The notes beneath the pieces were generated by a model. The model made no database searches. It was not told where the DNA came from and was given only the letters and a program-made list of their open reading frames with translations. A stretch of DNA of 64,000 nucleotides from Aphidius gifuensis (Eukaryota > Arthropoda > Insecta > Hymenoptera > Braconidae). The position numbers and the translations under genes were made by a program. This document shows positions 13,901 to 27,621 of the stretch, piece by piece. Numbering within the stretch: position 1 is the stretch's first letter; every line of letters starts with the position of its first letter. The DNA lies in NCBI RefSeq assembly GCF_014905175.1, contig NC_057788.1, forward strand, positions 26,630,154 to 26,694,153. The letters are read 5' to 3'.

Positions 13901-16144
13901 AATTTAAATGAAAAATATATCATAATTTATTTACCCTAATATTATTTTATTATATAAATTTATTTGTTAGATTGAACGTTTAATTAAGGAAATGTAAACA
14001 ATTACACTGGTTAATTTTATGTAACTCAATTTATCAGGTAAAATATTTTTTTTGCTTATTATTTTATCATCAAATGTATTTAATGTATTAATTATCAGTC
14101 GAAATAATTCTAACTTGATTGGCGAGTTAATTGATGATTAAAAAAAATAATTGTATTATCTTGTATTTTTAAGAGTATAAATTTACTTGATAAATAAATA
14201 AATAAATTGGATCGAATTAACAAGGATTTTCTCGGTAAAATACGATAACTTGCCTGGTGCATTTAATAGCTAATGTTTTATTATTAGTATTTTTAAAAAG
14301 ATAAAATTTGTTGTGTCTTCTACCCAAGAGGCCAAAAACAGCAACGTTACGTTTAATATCGCGGGGGCCATTTAAACTGCAACTCGTATGGTGTATACAC
14401 TCGAGTCTCTTGGAATTGCTGGGTCACAGGAGGGTCGTTCATACAAGTAAATGTAGAAAATACTTGAATGTTGTGTGCGGTTATTTCAAACTATACACAC
14501 GGGCACAAAATTTGCTACAAACGATTACACTAACTTCTTGTTTTTTTTTTATTTTTATTTTCAAGATGGTTTATTGTATATACGATTTTTATTATCTTTC
14601 TAAATACTCCGACTTTTTTTTAATATTAATATATTTGAACAACAATAATATTAAATCAATAAAACTACAATAAACGTAAGATTTTTTTTTTTTTTTTCGT
14701 TTTAAAAATTTGCTACTTTAAAAAATAATGTTTATTATTGTTTGATAAAAAAAAAAAAAAAAACAAAATTGATGGTGTGATAGTAATCGAAAAAATATAA
14801 TTTCCGATTGTCATGTGAAATGGAAAAACTACATGAGAGAAGATTGTAAGCCGTACATTACGAGTTGCTGTCATCTGGCTGATCACAGCTTGACCTTATC
14901 TACTACCCGCAGGCGGTCGGAAATTAGTGGTCACAGACCCGATACCACTAAAATTTAACCAAGATATAAAGTAAATTTAAACAATTTCATCAACTATATA
15001 AATCAGCACATTACACATTTATTCATACACAACATCAATCGAAAAAAAAATATCTTTGTGTATATATGAAAAAAAAAAAATATAAATAAAAATAAAATAA
15101 AAAAACTAAAAAGCTCTCAAAAGACATTCAACATTTTCTCTTCCACACGAAATAGTATGAGGAATGGATTGTATGTTCCGACAGTTTTTTCCGGGTAACT
15201 GCCATCAGGGGTCTGTAACCTATACAGTTGTCAAAAGAGAAGAAAAAATATAAAATGAAAATTTTTATGTCAAAAAATTCGAAAAAATGTAGATAGAAAA
15301 AAAAAAAAAATGGAGAGAAAAAAAACAGCTAGCCAGGCGTTGGATTTACGCTCAATACTGCAAAATATTTTCCACATGATATATATATTTTTTCCAACAA
15401 CCTTTTCTGCATTTGAATGCGTCTGCGTTTTTACAATGTATCGTCGTTGACAAACCACGCATCCCAAAGTTTCATTTTATTTTTTCCTACATGACCTATC
15501 AACTTGTATTTTCAAGTTTTTTTTTTTTTTTCATCCTTTTATGTTAAACAATTTTTGTAGCTTCTCAACCTGGCACATATACAACTCTATACTTTCTTTC
15601 TTTGTTCCTATTTTATTTTTTACTCAACATAAAATTTCACTCATACTCTTCACCTTCATTCAGCCTTACATCTTTTTTTTTGTTTTGTATTTTTTTTTTT
15701 TTTTCTATTTCCTGCACTAGCATTGTTTGTAAATCTACATATACTCGTCGTCATCCATTCCGCAACCTCTTGTACATATATATATTTGGCATTCTCGTTG
15801 ACTAGTCACAGACAATAAAAAAAAATTAAAATAAAAGAGAATAGATAAATAAATATATATGTATATGGTCTAGTACGTGTGGGTGCATTATTTTTATTCT
15901 TTTTCAACCTTTATATGTAATAACATTATTTTTGTTTTACATAATTTATTTTTTTCTTTGTAGTCATGTTCTGTATATAGACTTCAGAATGAAAGGCATG
16001 TGCAACATGCACTTGGGATTCATGTAAATTTATTATAGTTATTATTATTATCTAGAATTTTTTAACATTGCCTGTGGTATTAGACAGAATATTAATGAAA
16101 ACGTCTGTGTATGTGTATGGATATTTTTTAAAATAATATTCATA

Positions 16145-17260
16145 ATTTAATTTATTTATTTATTTATTTAATTGGTCCATAAGCCCAGCAGTGCTTAGAC
16201 CGATGAAAAGGGCTACAGTATTATACATTTGTTTTCTTTTAATTCATAAATAAAAGAGAGCAACAACCTCTCTTTATAATTTTTACAAAATATATTAATA
16301 TTAATATTATGTCTAGCTTATTATTAAGTACCATAAGAATTTATAAAAAATTTATCAAAATACATAGCATTGTACTACAACATATATTATCTTTTTGAGG
16401 CCTCAACACACTCAGCAACAAATCCAGGTGATATTTTCTTAAATTCGATAATTCTATTAAATAATATGGTCTTCCTGCATACCTTATTAGTAGTATTTAC
16501 CATCCTACCAATTGGTGTTTCTAATGTTTTACCATTATTAGTTGATAATATAGTGAAAGGGGATATCGTACGAAGATTGTTGCACAGTGTGTTGAGACGT
16601 ATATTGTCGAGTAAATCAATGCTATCAACAGTACCATATAATAATTTAAGAAAATAATTTATTAATGCTGCCTCACGCCTATACTTTATATTATTCATAC
16701 ACGCCCGTTGACACAAAGTATCATCATCTGTACCCCTAGTATGTATTTATAAATTAAAAATTTTTGAAATGATCTAATTACCTTGTTGAATAATTTAGTT
16801 TGTTTTTTATTACGCGGTTGATAAATACATAAGCAATAATCCATCCTAGCTTGTACAAATGCATAGTACAGTGTCTTGATAGATATTGGATTTTTAAACT
16901 CTTGAGATAGTCTCATTACACATCCAAGAGCTGTCATAGCCGATTTGACAAGTCTTTCAATCTGACAATCAAACAACAACTTGTTGTCAAATGTTACCCC
17001 AAGGTCAGTTATTGTATTTGGTCTAATTAATACATGACCATGCATATGATAGTCATACATTATTGGTACTTTAGACTTGCTGTATGACATTACACTACAT
17101 TTACTGATATTTACCTCTAGTTTATTTACAACACACCAGTTTATAAATTTATTAATGTTTGATTGTAAAAATTGGCAATCAACTATTGATGTGACTGGAA
17201 GAAATAATTTGACATCGTCCGCGTAGATTAGCGTATTGCATGATAGAGTGGTAGGCAGGA
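16145..17260 (-). mobile_element. 5'-truncated non-LTR (LINE) retrotransposon remnant, 3' end of reverse transcriptase plus tail
   Basis: On the minus strand, from about 17260 down to 16741, a frame encodes the reverse-transcriptase catalytic box as LIYADDVKLFLP. It is followed by typical LINE segments such as WCVVNKLEVNISKC, TDLGVTFDNKL and ALGCVMRLSQEF. The frame is broken near 16740 and continues in another frame to the stop at 16387 (RACMNNIKYRREAALINYFLK through the end). A 3' UTR follows, ending in a (TAAA)n-type tail at about 16148-16175, a common 3' end for CR1/Jockey-like elements. The usual residues just before the YADD region are missing, so the copy is truncated there. It is dead: there is no endonuclease, most of the RT is absent and the frame is broken. 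Confidence 0.85.
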
Positions 17261-20200
17261 TAATGAAAAAATAAAGAATAAAATATGTACTTATAATATA
17301 AAAACTCGTAAATTTTCTGTTGCAATAAACCAAGCATAAATTCACTTTAGAATTTATTTTTGAAAAGGTCACGAATAAAAAAAAAAATATCCTCTCGAAT
17401 TTTGTATAAGAGAAAACTTGAAATTTTCATGATACAAATTTTCCTGAACGATTATACGGTGTGGATTATTTTGATGCACCTGGATGAGTCTGATAAGACG
17501 AAAGAAAATTCAGTGAAGCGTATTGAAAGATGAGATAAAAAAAAAATACGAAAAAGGTTGTATATTCATTAGAAAGGATGAAAATATAAATGAAGAAAAC
17601 GAATAAGGGTCTTGTAAAAATACGAAAAAAAGACGGAGGACAAACTATATATATTTATATTAAATGTTAAATAAAAAAGGCAAAAGATTTGACTCTATGA
17701 AATGAGCAAGGATCGCAATTTTTACTTGCAACCACAAACAAACATATATACTAAGAAATATATTTTATTTTTCAGTCAGACTATTGAATTTTTTCTCATT
17801 TTATTCAAGTGATAAAGAATTTTCACCTGGGAAAATGTATTTCTACTTTACAGCAATAATAATAAGCTTTTACTAAAAATACGAAAAAAAATATAAAAAT
17901 ATACCATGATTTTCAGCGACAAAATAAAATAAATAAAAAAAAAAAATAAATTCTTTTTTTTTTTTATGTTTTTCTATTGTAAACATTATTTTTTATGATT
18001 TTTTTTTTTTAAGAATGGCATAATGGTAATCTTTTTCAACACAAAATTTTCATGACAATAGCTCGTTAAGGACTACAGGTATGAAATGATTTTTATTTTC
18101 CACCACCAAGATAAATTCAAGTCGAGCTATATAGCTACATGTATACAAGCACCAAGTTTGAAACTCCCTAGCATCTATTATGAAATTACGAGAGCAAAAT
18201 AAAAAGTCATTATAAGCGAAAGAAAAAATGAAATAAAATGTGTATGTAAAAGTAATTTTAAAAATGAAACATAAAAAAATGATATTTTACAAAACAGTGT
18301 AAAAAATAATTGCACACATAATATATATTTTTTATAAATTATTTTATATAGACTCATTATTTTTTGTTTAATAAATTCTCATTATAGCAATAGCAAAACG
18401 AATGAATCATATGCACAATCGTGAATGTACGACATAGATATATATTAAAAATATAAATTCAATCTGAATTGGAAAATTGAAATGTCCCGTATTGAATTAT
18501 TCATTGTATTTTGTCATTGGTATCACGTTTTTATTGTTAGTTATAATTTACATTGCGTATAAATAATTAGTTTAAGCTAGTTGCCTTTATACCTGGTAGA
18601 AAAAAAAATAACTACAACTCAAAGTACTCAAAAATATTTGCCTTTAAAAATCAGTTTAATATAAAAAGTTAAATTTCAATTTTAGAATAAGTAGGAATAA
18701 ATTTTAACGATACAACTATAAATTATTATCTCGTGAAAAGAAAATAATGTAAATCATTAAGTTGAATATTTTTATTTTCTTTTCATCGCTATTTTTTTAT
18801 AACTTTATTTTCTTCTCTGAATTGTATATATAATAGTAACTGTGAAATAATATATTTCACTCTTTTTTCCACCTCGACAAATTCATCCCAATTTCTACGG
18901 GTTCATATATTTTTTTTTTTTTTGCTTAGAATCTTCAAGACTTGCACTTCGTTAGCCACGAAATTTATTTCAACGCTTTCTTTAATTTTATCTTATTCCA
19001 ACGAGTTGAAGAAAAAACTTGCCAGGTGAAAGAAACAAAAAAAAATTATTTTTCAAATCAACTGACACTATTTTTTCTTTTGTATGAAATAGAAGAATTT
19101 GATAAAGACAACTATATCAAAATGGTAGATAAATTTTTATTGCCTTACTACATGTAAATTAAATCGGTCGCTGAATGTAAATACTTGTGTATATGATAGC
19201 TATAGACGTATTGTATTCTAGACGAAATTGCATCGTTAGTGGCACGAGCCAAGTGGCGCGTGCTTTGATTGGCAACACTGAAAACCAGATTAACATATTG
19301 TTTTCTTTAACCATTGATGACATCGACCCCAAGACTATTAATCCCCATTGAGTTACGCTCGATTAAATTTACATTTCCATTGCCAAATAATTCAAGTTAT
19401 TTTTTATGTTTAAAATAAAAAATCAAAACAAATTAAAATCAAAATAATTATTTAAATTTTAATTGACTTGATGTTTATATTTTCTAGCTATTTAAAATAT
19501 CTATTTTTATTTCTGTTGATTATCAATAAAAATGTATCGATGTAATCAAGCAAAGCTAAGCCCAAGGCAGTATATTATTTAGTGAAAATAAAAAATTCTT
19601 TAAATTTCCATTTTGTCATTATTTAAAAGTACAAAGCAAAACTAAAAATCAATACAAGCCTTGCAGCATTTTTATCTATGTTATGTCGTTATATATATTC
19701 TTTATTTTTTTTTTTTTTTATATTATCGTTTGGTTCATTTCAACAAAATAATACTTGAAAATATCTCGAGGCATCTGTGCAATGCAATAATAATCAAAAA
19801 TTGTATTTAACCATGAAAAGGTGAAACGATAAGCGTCATCTGGCTTTAATGATAAAAAAAAAATACAAATAAATAAACAACAACTATATAAAAGACAAAA
19901 GAAAAGTAACGAGGGTAGTAAAAGAAAAAGAAACTAGATAACCGTCTTCGTATTATGGTGGTTAACATCGTAAATGTGACTATCGCAAACTACAATCTAC
20001 GGTCCAGTTTTAAACTACACGTTTTCTCACACGCTGTCAAGACTTTAGAATTTCAAATTGCAACAAACAAGGGTGCAAAAGTACCTAGCATCCAAGATGC
20101 TACAACTTTATATTTATTATTTCAGTATAAACGTGCTTTAAAAAAAAAAAAAAGTCTAGTCTTTAAAAGAAAAAAAAAGAAAGCTCGTATAGAAATTAAA

Positions 20201-23200
20201 ATTGCTGGTAATTTTAAATAATTTAAAAACTAACAAAATAAAGTGTTAAAAGCTAGATTAAAATTATAAGTATAATTATGGATAGTTTGTCGGACAAATT
20301 TATTCACCTGAACCAATCTCATTTCACGCATCCTTAGACAGTCCTTTTACATTTACCCTCCGTATCAACTCACACTGACTTTCAACCAATTTATTTATAT
20401 ACATAATGCTTTTACTTCTCATTCCCATCATCAAAAATCGACGTGAAATTTATACCCATGTTTATATATATACACAAGTGAGTCGCCAACACCTGCCCAT
20501 GAAATTAATTTCATTAATAGCCCAGACTAGCCTGTGTCAACTGTTTCAAATTTCGCCCTCGGGGTCTCAATTACTAACGGGACTACAAATCGATCTTTCT
20601 CACACCCCAATAATCATAATTCAACGAATTTATAATTGTTCAACAAGCTGTATAAATTCATCAAATAAAAATACATTAAGTTTAAATTTTGATAAATGTC
20701 TGATTGAAAATTATAAATTTTTTATATGATGAGTACACATGAGGATAGCTATGCTGAATAAAAAAATATATATATTGAATTTAAATTATGAATTTATTTG
20801 AATTTAAAATTGAAATTTTTTAGGAATTTAGTGCTCTATATACTGAATAAAATGTGCGCACATGAAATACTTGGTAGAGCTTTAATAAAAGGTGAGAGAG
20901 ATGTTACAACAAAGATTTAGTATTGGATGGAAAGACGAAGTAGACGTTAGTCTCTTGGGAAATCATAGGTGTCCTTTTCGATTCCCAAAGCTCCAACAGC
21001 CGACGCCAAGGCGTCTCGACTAATATAACCGTCTCTTCGTTTTGTCGTATAGTCGTCGACGCCTCAACGTCGACGTTTTCTATAATACAAACAGACAAGT
21101 AACACACCTCGATGCATCTCTCGCGAATCGTTAACTCAACAACAATATAACATTTTCTCCATAAACATTTATAAATTATTAATATTATTTTTTTAAAAAA
21201 CTCTATGGCAATTTTTTTAAAAATAATATAGCTCTAACTTATTTATAATAAAAGCTTTGGGTTTTTTTTTTTTTTCCTCGTTACTGTCTGTTTTATTATT
21301 TCATTGTTTTGAAAATATTATTCCATAAAAATATACAGTTACATTAAATAAAACGTTATATAATTTTCTAGTGAATTTTACTGCTAACTTTATTGGAGTT
21401 ATATTTTCCTTTTTTTTCTATGCAATAGAGAGATCTTATATTGTAAAGTTGAAGATAAAATGGTGATGAGATAAAAAAAGAGATGTTGATAGTGAGATAG
21501 AGGATTGAATTTTCGGAATTTCAAGAATTTCAATTGTATACGGAACTAAGAGTTTCTGACACACAATTGAAACTACATTGTTAATTCATACATTCCACTG
21601 TTGATGCTGGACTTTAATAGTCACTTGAACATATACATATATTTACTATCAATTGAACTAAACACACAGCCACACACGAAAATGCTTTATATGATGCTAT
21701 GCTTTAGTTATTATTCAACTTCCGTAGTACATAACTAAAAACAATAGCAACAAACGAAACAATAAATAAAAGTAAAACTAATATAAATTTTTTATGAATC
21801 CGGAATTGTACCACTACTTTACAATTTCAACTCAAAAAAAAAAAAAGTTTACAATAAATAGAAAATAAATCAATCATACGTGCAAAAAAAAAATAAATAT
21901 ATAACATTTTTTTTTCAACAATTTGACAGACAGATAACAAAAAAAAAAGCCTCCAGCAATTAATCATATTACGTAGAATAAAAATAAAAATAAAAAAAAA
22001 AAAATTGTATTTGACATGATATGGTATTGTATGACGCAAGTTTAACAAGAGAAGGATCAGTTTGCAAATACGTAATGACAATTAACATTGTAATCCGTAT
22101 TGCATGCACCCAATTCGACATGAATCGATTTTAATCCCCCAGAGTATTCAGTTAAAGGGAAGCAAGCTACTCAGACAAAACTCGACAAACAATGATGAAT
22201 CGTTATCGTGACTTGAAGCTATTAAACCATTTCATTTTCAATTATATAAAACGATTTATAATAATCATAAATTATAATTTAACAATTGTTAATGATAATT
22301 ATTTTTAACATTTCAAAGGCAATATTTTCTAATGGCATAAATTTACTTGTTATAATATTGAGCAAATTGATTTTCCTAATTTGTTCAAAGTACTACAAAT
22401 TTTGGTGATTCAGTAGTAGGCAAGTACGATTAGCAATATGCCATATGAGATATGCTCACAAATGAGAAACGATGTGACACAGAATCAGAGTAGATACTCA
22501 CTGTGAAATATGTATATAGGTATATGATCAAATTGTGATAGAAGAGCGTTGAAATTGGGTCGTTCAACGAAATGAGAGTAAGCCCAGTTGGTTTAGATAT
22601 TCAAAGGGAATTTGTCCCTCAGGATGAAACTGAAAGAGAAATATAAAAAAAAAGAGAAGAATGAAAAGGAGAAGGGTTCGAACAATCTAATGATAATACT
22701 TTTTTTTTTTTATTCATTTGTTCGTTCATTATGATGACCTATAGACGAAAATTCATTTGGTATATGTAGGTAGCTTATATAAATGAATATTATTTTGCGT
22801 ATGGGTCCCACGTGAATATATATGTAAATGCATCAATATATATAACGATAACGCAAAACGGCTACTACGAGTTGTGGTGTCAATGTATGACAAAAGGCTA
22901 TCAAGGCTAACAGGCTACTCGTGTGATGCGTTTATATATATGTACACTGGCCGATTGATTGACGTCGAAGGGTTGCCCATTGCCATCACCACATTGCATT
23001 GATTGCGTTCATTGTTCTCATGTCACCAATATACTTTATCTCTCTCCATTCACATTTTATTTGATACTATCATACATGTATACGCGCGCGACAACCTGAC
23101 TCAATTTTTTTCGAAATTTGTTAATTACTAATTTATTTTAAAAAAAATTTAATTTACCACTTGAGTGATAAAATTTAATACTGCTTTTGATAGTAGCTTT

Positions 23201-26200
23201 TTTTTTGGTTAAATTCACGTATTTTTTAAATTACTTTTCGAAAAAATTATGAATAATCTATAAAAGCTCAAAAATAAAAAATGAATATTCTGTATATAAG
23301 AAAAGTTTTTTGAAATAGTGTATGATGGAAAGAAAAAAAAATCTTTATTTTTGTTTTAATTTTGTTTTTTTTTTTTATCATATTTCTTGTCTATCAGAAA
23401 ATGAGTGTGTTATTTCCCGGGCGAGGCTGGTGCCCTTAGGCGACCTGCCCCTTTACCGAAGATGAATCCCGACAGCGTCGTTGTGTCCGCCGGTCGATTA
23501 TTCATGGACGACCTGAGACAGTGTACAAAAGCCATTTCCATCGATGAAAAAAATAAATAAAATAATAATAATATGAATAAAAAAAATTACAAAAAACTAG
23601 TCAACTGTAGAAGTCAATTTCCGAAATAAGAACCCTTGCTTCGGTACATTTCTACCATTACTATTGATGATTTTTTTTTTTTTTTACGAAATTGAAATGA
23701 ATAAAAATCAAATAACAGAAACAAATCGTGAACTATATAAAATACTGTTGGAAATAGAAAATATTGATTTTTTATATTTATAAAAATTGAATACTTTACG
23801 TTCAAAGATAAAACAACAAAAAAATAAAATCAATATATAGTCGACTTATTTCATTCATGCAAAAACTTTGAAAAATAAAAAAACTAAGCTTAAAAATTTT
23901 ACGTAGTTTTTTTTTCAATTTTCACAATGTAAACTAAGTATTGTAGTGGTTTTGTTCAACAAAAAAGCAAATTGCCCGTTCAATACACTAGCGGATTTAT
24001 TTTATGTTTTTTTTTTTCATTTTGAAAAATCCAGCTCAAACTTTTTTAAAACGTTCTAGAATAAGAAATACTCAAAGTTCAAACTTTATTCTTCCTTTAT
24101 CTATTTTTTGATTTATTATTATTATTATTATTTCTCAGCCCTCACAACTAAATAACTTTCTCAACTTGTTGCCTCGCCTGGTGAGTTAGCTTTTCCTCAT
24201 TCCATTTTTTAACTCAAAAAGTATATTGTATCGAGGGCGATAAAGTTGGTAGTCAAGAACATCAACTCTGATATAGTTCCCAAAACATTTTCTTCTCTAC
24301 GGTCAAAGCGCAACTAAATGTCTCTCTGTACTTGTTGCCTCAACCTTCTCAATTTACTCGCAAACATTTTTTATATATATTTGCCTTTGCCACCGTTGCC
24401 GCATGTGCATGACTTTTATATTTGAAAATACTCAATTACATTTAAATTTATCTCTATGCATATATGAGCCCTCTTGAGCATAAAATCTTTGACATTAAAA
24501 AAAGATCAGTTTAATACACACAAGGGTTGCATGTCAAAGATTATTATTTTTTTTTTTTCTCAAGATAAAAGAGGGTGAATAATTTACACGTAACAAGTGA
24601 TGTCTAAGAAGCTGAAATGATTATGCAAATTTTGTCTGCTAAATCCTTGAGACAGTACCGCTTGTATATTAAAATAAGCGCTATTAAATAAAAAATAAAT
24701 AAATAATCAGTGTATCTGATGAAAAAAACAACTGGTCCATTAGTCTTGAATGTATCTAAAAAAATTGACGTTACCAGAGCTTCAAGGATGAAGGAAAGAA
24801 GATAAAGCATATAAGAAAAGAAAACTCTAATGGTCCATTCACAAAGAAACCAACGAGAAAATACAGGAAAATGAAAGCATAGAAGCGAATCCGAAGTGGA
24901 TTCAAGAGGACAAAGAAGAAAAAAAAAAAGAATTCAAAAAGCAGCAGTATCGATGACTGAACACTTTTCCTAGTAAGATTCTTCTAACAGTTCACTCAAC
25001 TCTTGTTTTTTTTTTTTTTATATTTTCCGACTTGAAGCATAGCCGGATCGAATAATTGTGGTCTTGATCGTCTGGCCAAACAAACAACTATTCTCCTGAA
25101 CTCTTGAGAAACTTATAGACATTTGAATTTGTCCGTATGTTGAATTTTTTTGAACATATATATTATTTTTTTTGTCTACATTTAACACTAACAATACCGT
25201 TTCTACACGTTTCTTTTTTATTACTATTATCATGATGAATATTTTTATTATTTTTCTTCACGAGATAGCAGAATTTCAAATGCACGATTCAATCATTCAA
25301 CGTCAACGCCCTTTGCTTTTATTTTTTTTTTTTTTTTGATACGTGGGCGACCCAGTTTGTTGCCTCTATGTATCCTCATCCACACGTTTTTCGTTTCACT
25401 CGAGAATAATGTTACATTGAAAAAAATTTTCTACCATGTACATGCAAACGTACCAACATACAAAAATTTTCCTTCGTATTATTTTTTATTTATTTTATTT
25501 ATACACGATTGTATGGAAAAGAAAAGAGAATAGATATACTGTTGCGACTATTGAATATTCTCGGATGACTCTCTGAAATCTCATTTGCCTCGATAAATCA
25601 ATGGAACCTTTTTTTTTTTTTTTTGTTCTATTTCATTGTTATTATTATTTTTTATATTTTAAAAATAAAAAAAATAAGCAAATGATTTATTAATAAAAAT
25701 ATAAAATAAAATAAAGCTATATTTTCTTGTATAAATATTTAAAAAATACTAATAAAAATAAAATAAAAAAAAAATAAATATAGATTTTGTTTGATGGATT
25801 ATATTTAAATAAAATATTAAACTGTCGAACGAATGAAATATAATTTAAATTCAACGAAATAATTTAAAGCTTGGATAACTATTCACTGGAAAATACGAGT
25901 AAACTCATACTGGACTGTTGAAATTACAACTCAAAAAACTAGAATCCATAGAGTATGTGTAATACATATGGTTTGTAATAATGGTGCGGTTCAAAGTTGC
26001 ATAATACAAGAGGATTACAAGTGAAATATGTTGTCGTTTGACATGTACAAAGCTATCGATTATATTGCTCATTTGAACCATTTGATGTAGAAATTATTTG
26101 TAGCCTCGCAAATTCAAAAACTATTCTAATTAATTCAATCAAACGCACGAGGATAACAAACTTCAAACTAAAAATCATCAAAGAATATTTTTTCAAACTT

Positions 26201-27270
26201 GAATTTCTAAATTTTTCATTCTTAAAGAAATCTTTTACGCTATTTTTCTTGTTTAAAAATGAACTATATATCACTGTAAAACGTTCAATTCTCAGTTATC
26301 GTGTGCTGTCTCTATTTTCCACTCGGACAAAACCTTTTCCACACGTATTATATAAAAGAAGACGAATTGTGCTGCTGGACCCAATCCGATTCGAATTTAT
26401 CGGAGATTTCATTCATTCTTTTTTTCTAATAATTTCAAAGCTTGTGCTATATCGCTCAAGGAGACAAATACAGACACAATTTGAGACTGAAGTAGACAAG
26501 AACGATTGTCTAGACGAGGAACGTGACTAAGACCACTATAAATTATTGTCGACTGATTGCAACGCTCGTTGAACATAACAATTGAATAAAAATTACTTTG
26601 TTTGATAAAAAAAAAAAAGAAATGTTAAAACGTAAATAATAATATCTAATCACTAACTAATTATATTTTTAAAAAAAATTAAAAAAAGAAATTATTAAAT
26701 ATTATTTATATAAATAATTAAAAAATTATTTATTTTTAAAAATCTGTTGTTTTTTTTTATATATAAAAATAAAAAAATTATTGTTATACCAAAAAATTTA
26801 AGAGAAAAAAATAAATGTCATATAAAAGAGAGAGAAGTGTGATAAAGTTGAAAATTCTTGAAATAGTTTTTTCAAGAAAATGTCTGTTGGACTTGATGAA
26901 ATATAAATCTGTTGAGATATCTCGCAATCCCAATGTACATCTCTTTTCTATTTTTTTTTTTTTTAAATATTATTATTATTATTTTTATCCATCGGACGGT
27001 TGAAGAATGTTCATTGGAATGAAAATTCGAAAGATATTCTTCAGCAAACTTGAATTGCAGAGCATCGTATTTTAAAAGAACAAGCACAATGATATTCATT
27101 GAAAAAAAAAATATGAATAAGATGGAATTTTACTGTAAAATTTTTGTAAAGAATATTCTAAAAATATTTCAGCAACTTATTATTATTGTTATTATTACTT
27201 TATGTTTGTAAAAAGTATTTTTGAGAGAATATTTTAAATTTATTTTTTGTATTATTTGATTTTTTTTTAG
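17261..27270. other. AT-rich non-genic stretch upstream of the first recognised Dscam2 exon
   Basis: No protein or RNA gene is recognised. Low-complexity A/T runs dominate. Exceptions are a GC-rich block at 23401-23546, a GC-richer block at about 20936-21115 with an open minus-strand frame of unknown meaning, and a possible 42-base exon at 24139-24180 flanked by good splice-like sites. If the Dscam2 leader exon lies upstream, all of this is its first intron. Confidence 0.5.
23401..23546. other. Isolated GC-rich block with a potential hairpin
   Basis: About 145 bases are strikingly GC-richer than several kilobases on either side. Within it, GGGC at 23419-23422 can pair with GCCC at 23447-23450, AGG just inside with CCT, and GCC at 23432-23434 with GGC at 23439-23441 across a CTTA loop. 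A plus-strand frame starting at an ATG near 23462 gives MNPDSVVVSAGRLFMDDLRQ and a short tail before a stop. No strong donor is seen inside. It could be a structured RNA, a UTR exon, a regulatory element or a short foreign insertion. Confidence 0.3.
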
Positions 27271-27621
27271 GGACTGTTGGAGTAGTCGATTCAGCTAGTG
27301 GTCATGGTTTTGATGCACACTTGCGTGGACCAAGTTTTATTATAGAGCCACCATCAAGAATTGAATTTTCAAATTCAAGTGGTGCCTGGCTTGACTGTGC
27401 GGCATCCGGTACACCACCTCCAAATATTGACTGGACAACGCCTGACGGACATCCGATCGGTGATGTACCCGGCGTCAGAAGAGTTCTTAGAAATGGTACT
27501 CTCGTTTTATTACCATTTCAAGCTGCGACATTTCGACAGGATGTTCACAGTGCTGTCTATAAATGTGCTGCTAGTAATTCAGTCGGTAGAATTCTCAGTC
27601 GTGACGTACAAGTCAGAGCAG
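27271..27621 (+). other. Dscam2: Dscam2 exon: Ig1
   Basis: The exon begins in phase 1 after a long T-tract acceptor and carries a short mature N-terminus, then the first Ig domain. The Ig cysteines are visible in WLDCAAS and YKCAASN, with the Dscam-typical FSNSSGAW, VRRVLRNGTLVL and SVGRILSRDVQVRA. The first codon is split with an upstream exon that should hold the signal peptide. The donor is GTGAGT. Confidence 0.93.

Larger units (their letters stand above)
1..16140. other. AT-rich non-genic stretch, probably upstream region or first intron of Dscam2
   Basis: I see no recognisable gene, tRNA or rRNA here. The stretch is dominated by poly(A), poly(T), (TA)n and other low-complexity runs, and most open frames in it are phenylalanine- or lysine-rich translations of those runs. 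A few short GC-richer islands stand out and are listed separately (4584-4685, 8699-8857, 10743-10946). Another island near 14310-14460 has an open frame in one direction but no recognisable product. Because Dscam genes usually have a distant leader exon, part of this may be intronic, but nothing in the sequence proves that. Confidence 0.5.

Noticed and set aside
14308..14673. 121-codon open frame
   Set aside because: It begins with TTG, the first third is GC-richer but unrecognised and the rest is low complexity. No splice partner found.
16370..16657. 95-codon plus-strand frame
   Set aside because: It is the antisense shadow of the retrotransposon remnant.
26249..26530. 93-codon frame shortly before Dscam2 Ig1, considered as a leader exon
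   Set aside because: No signal-peptide pattern, no phase-1 donor at its end and no similarity to Dscam N-termini.
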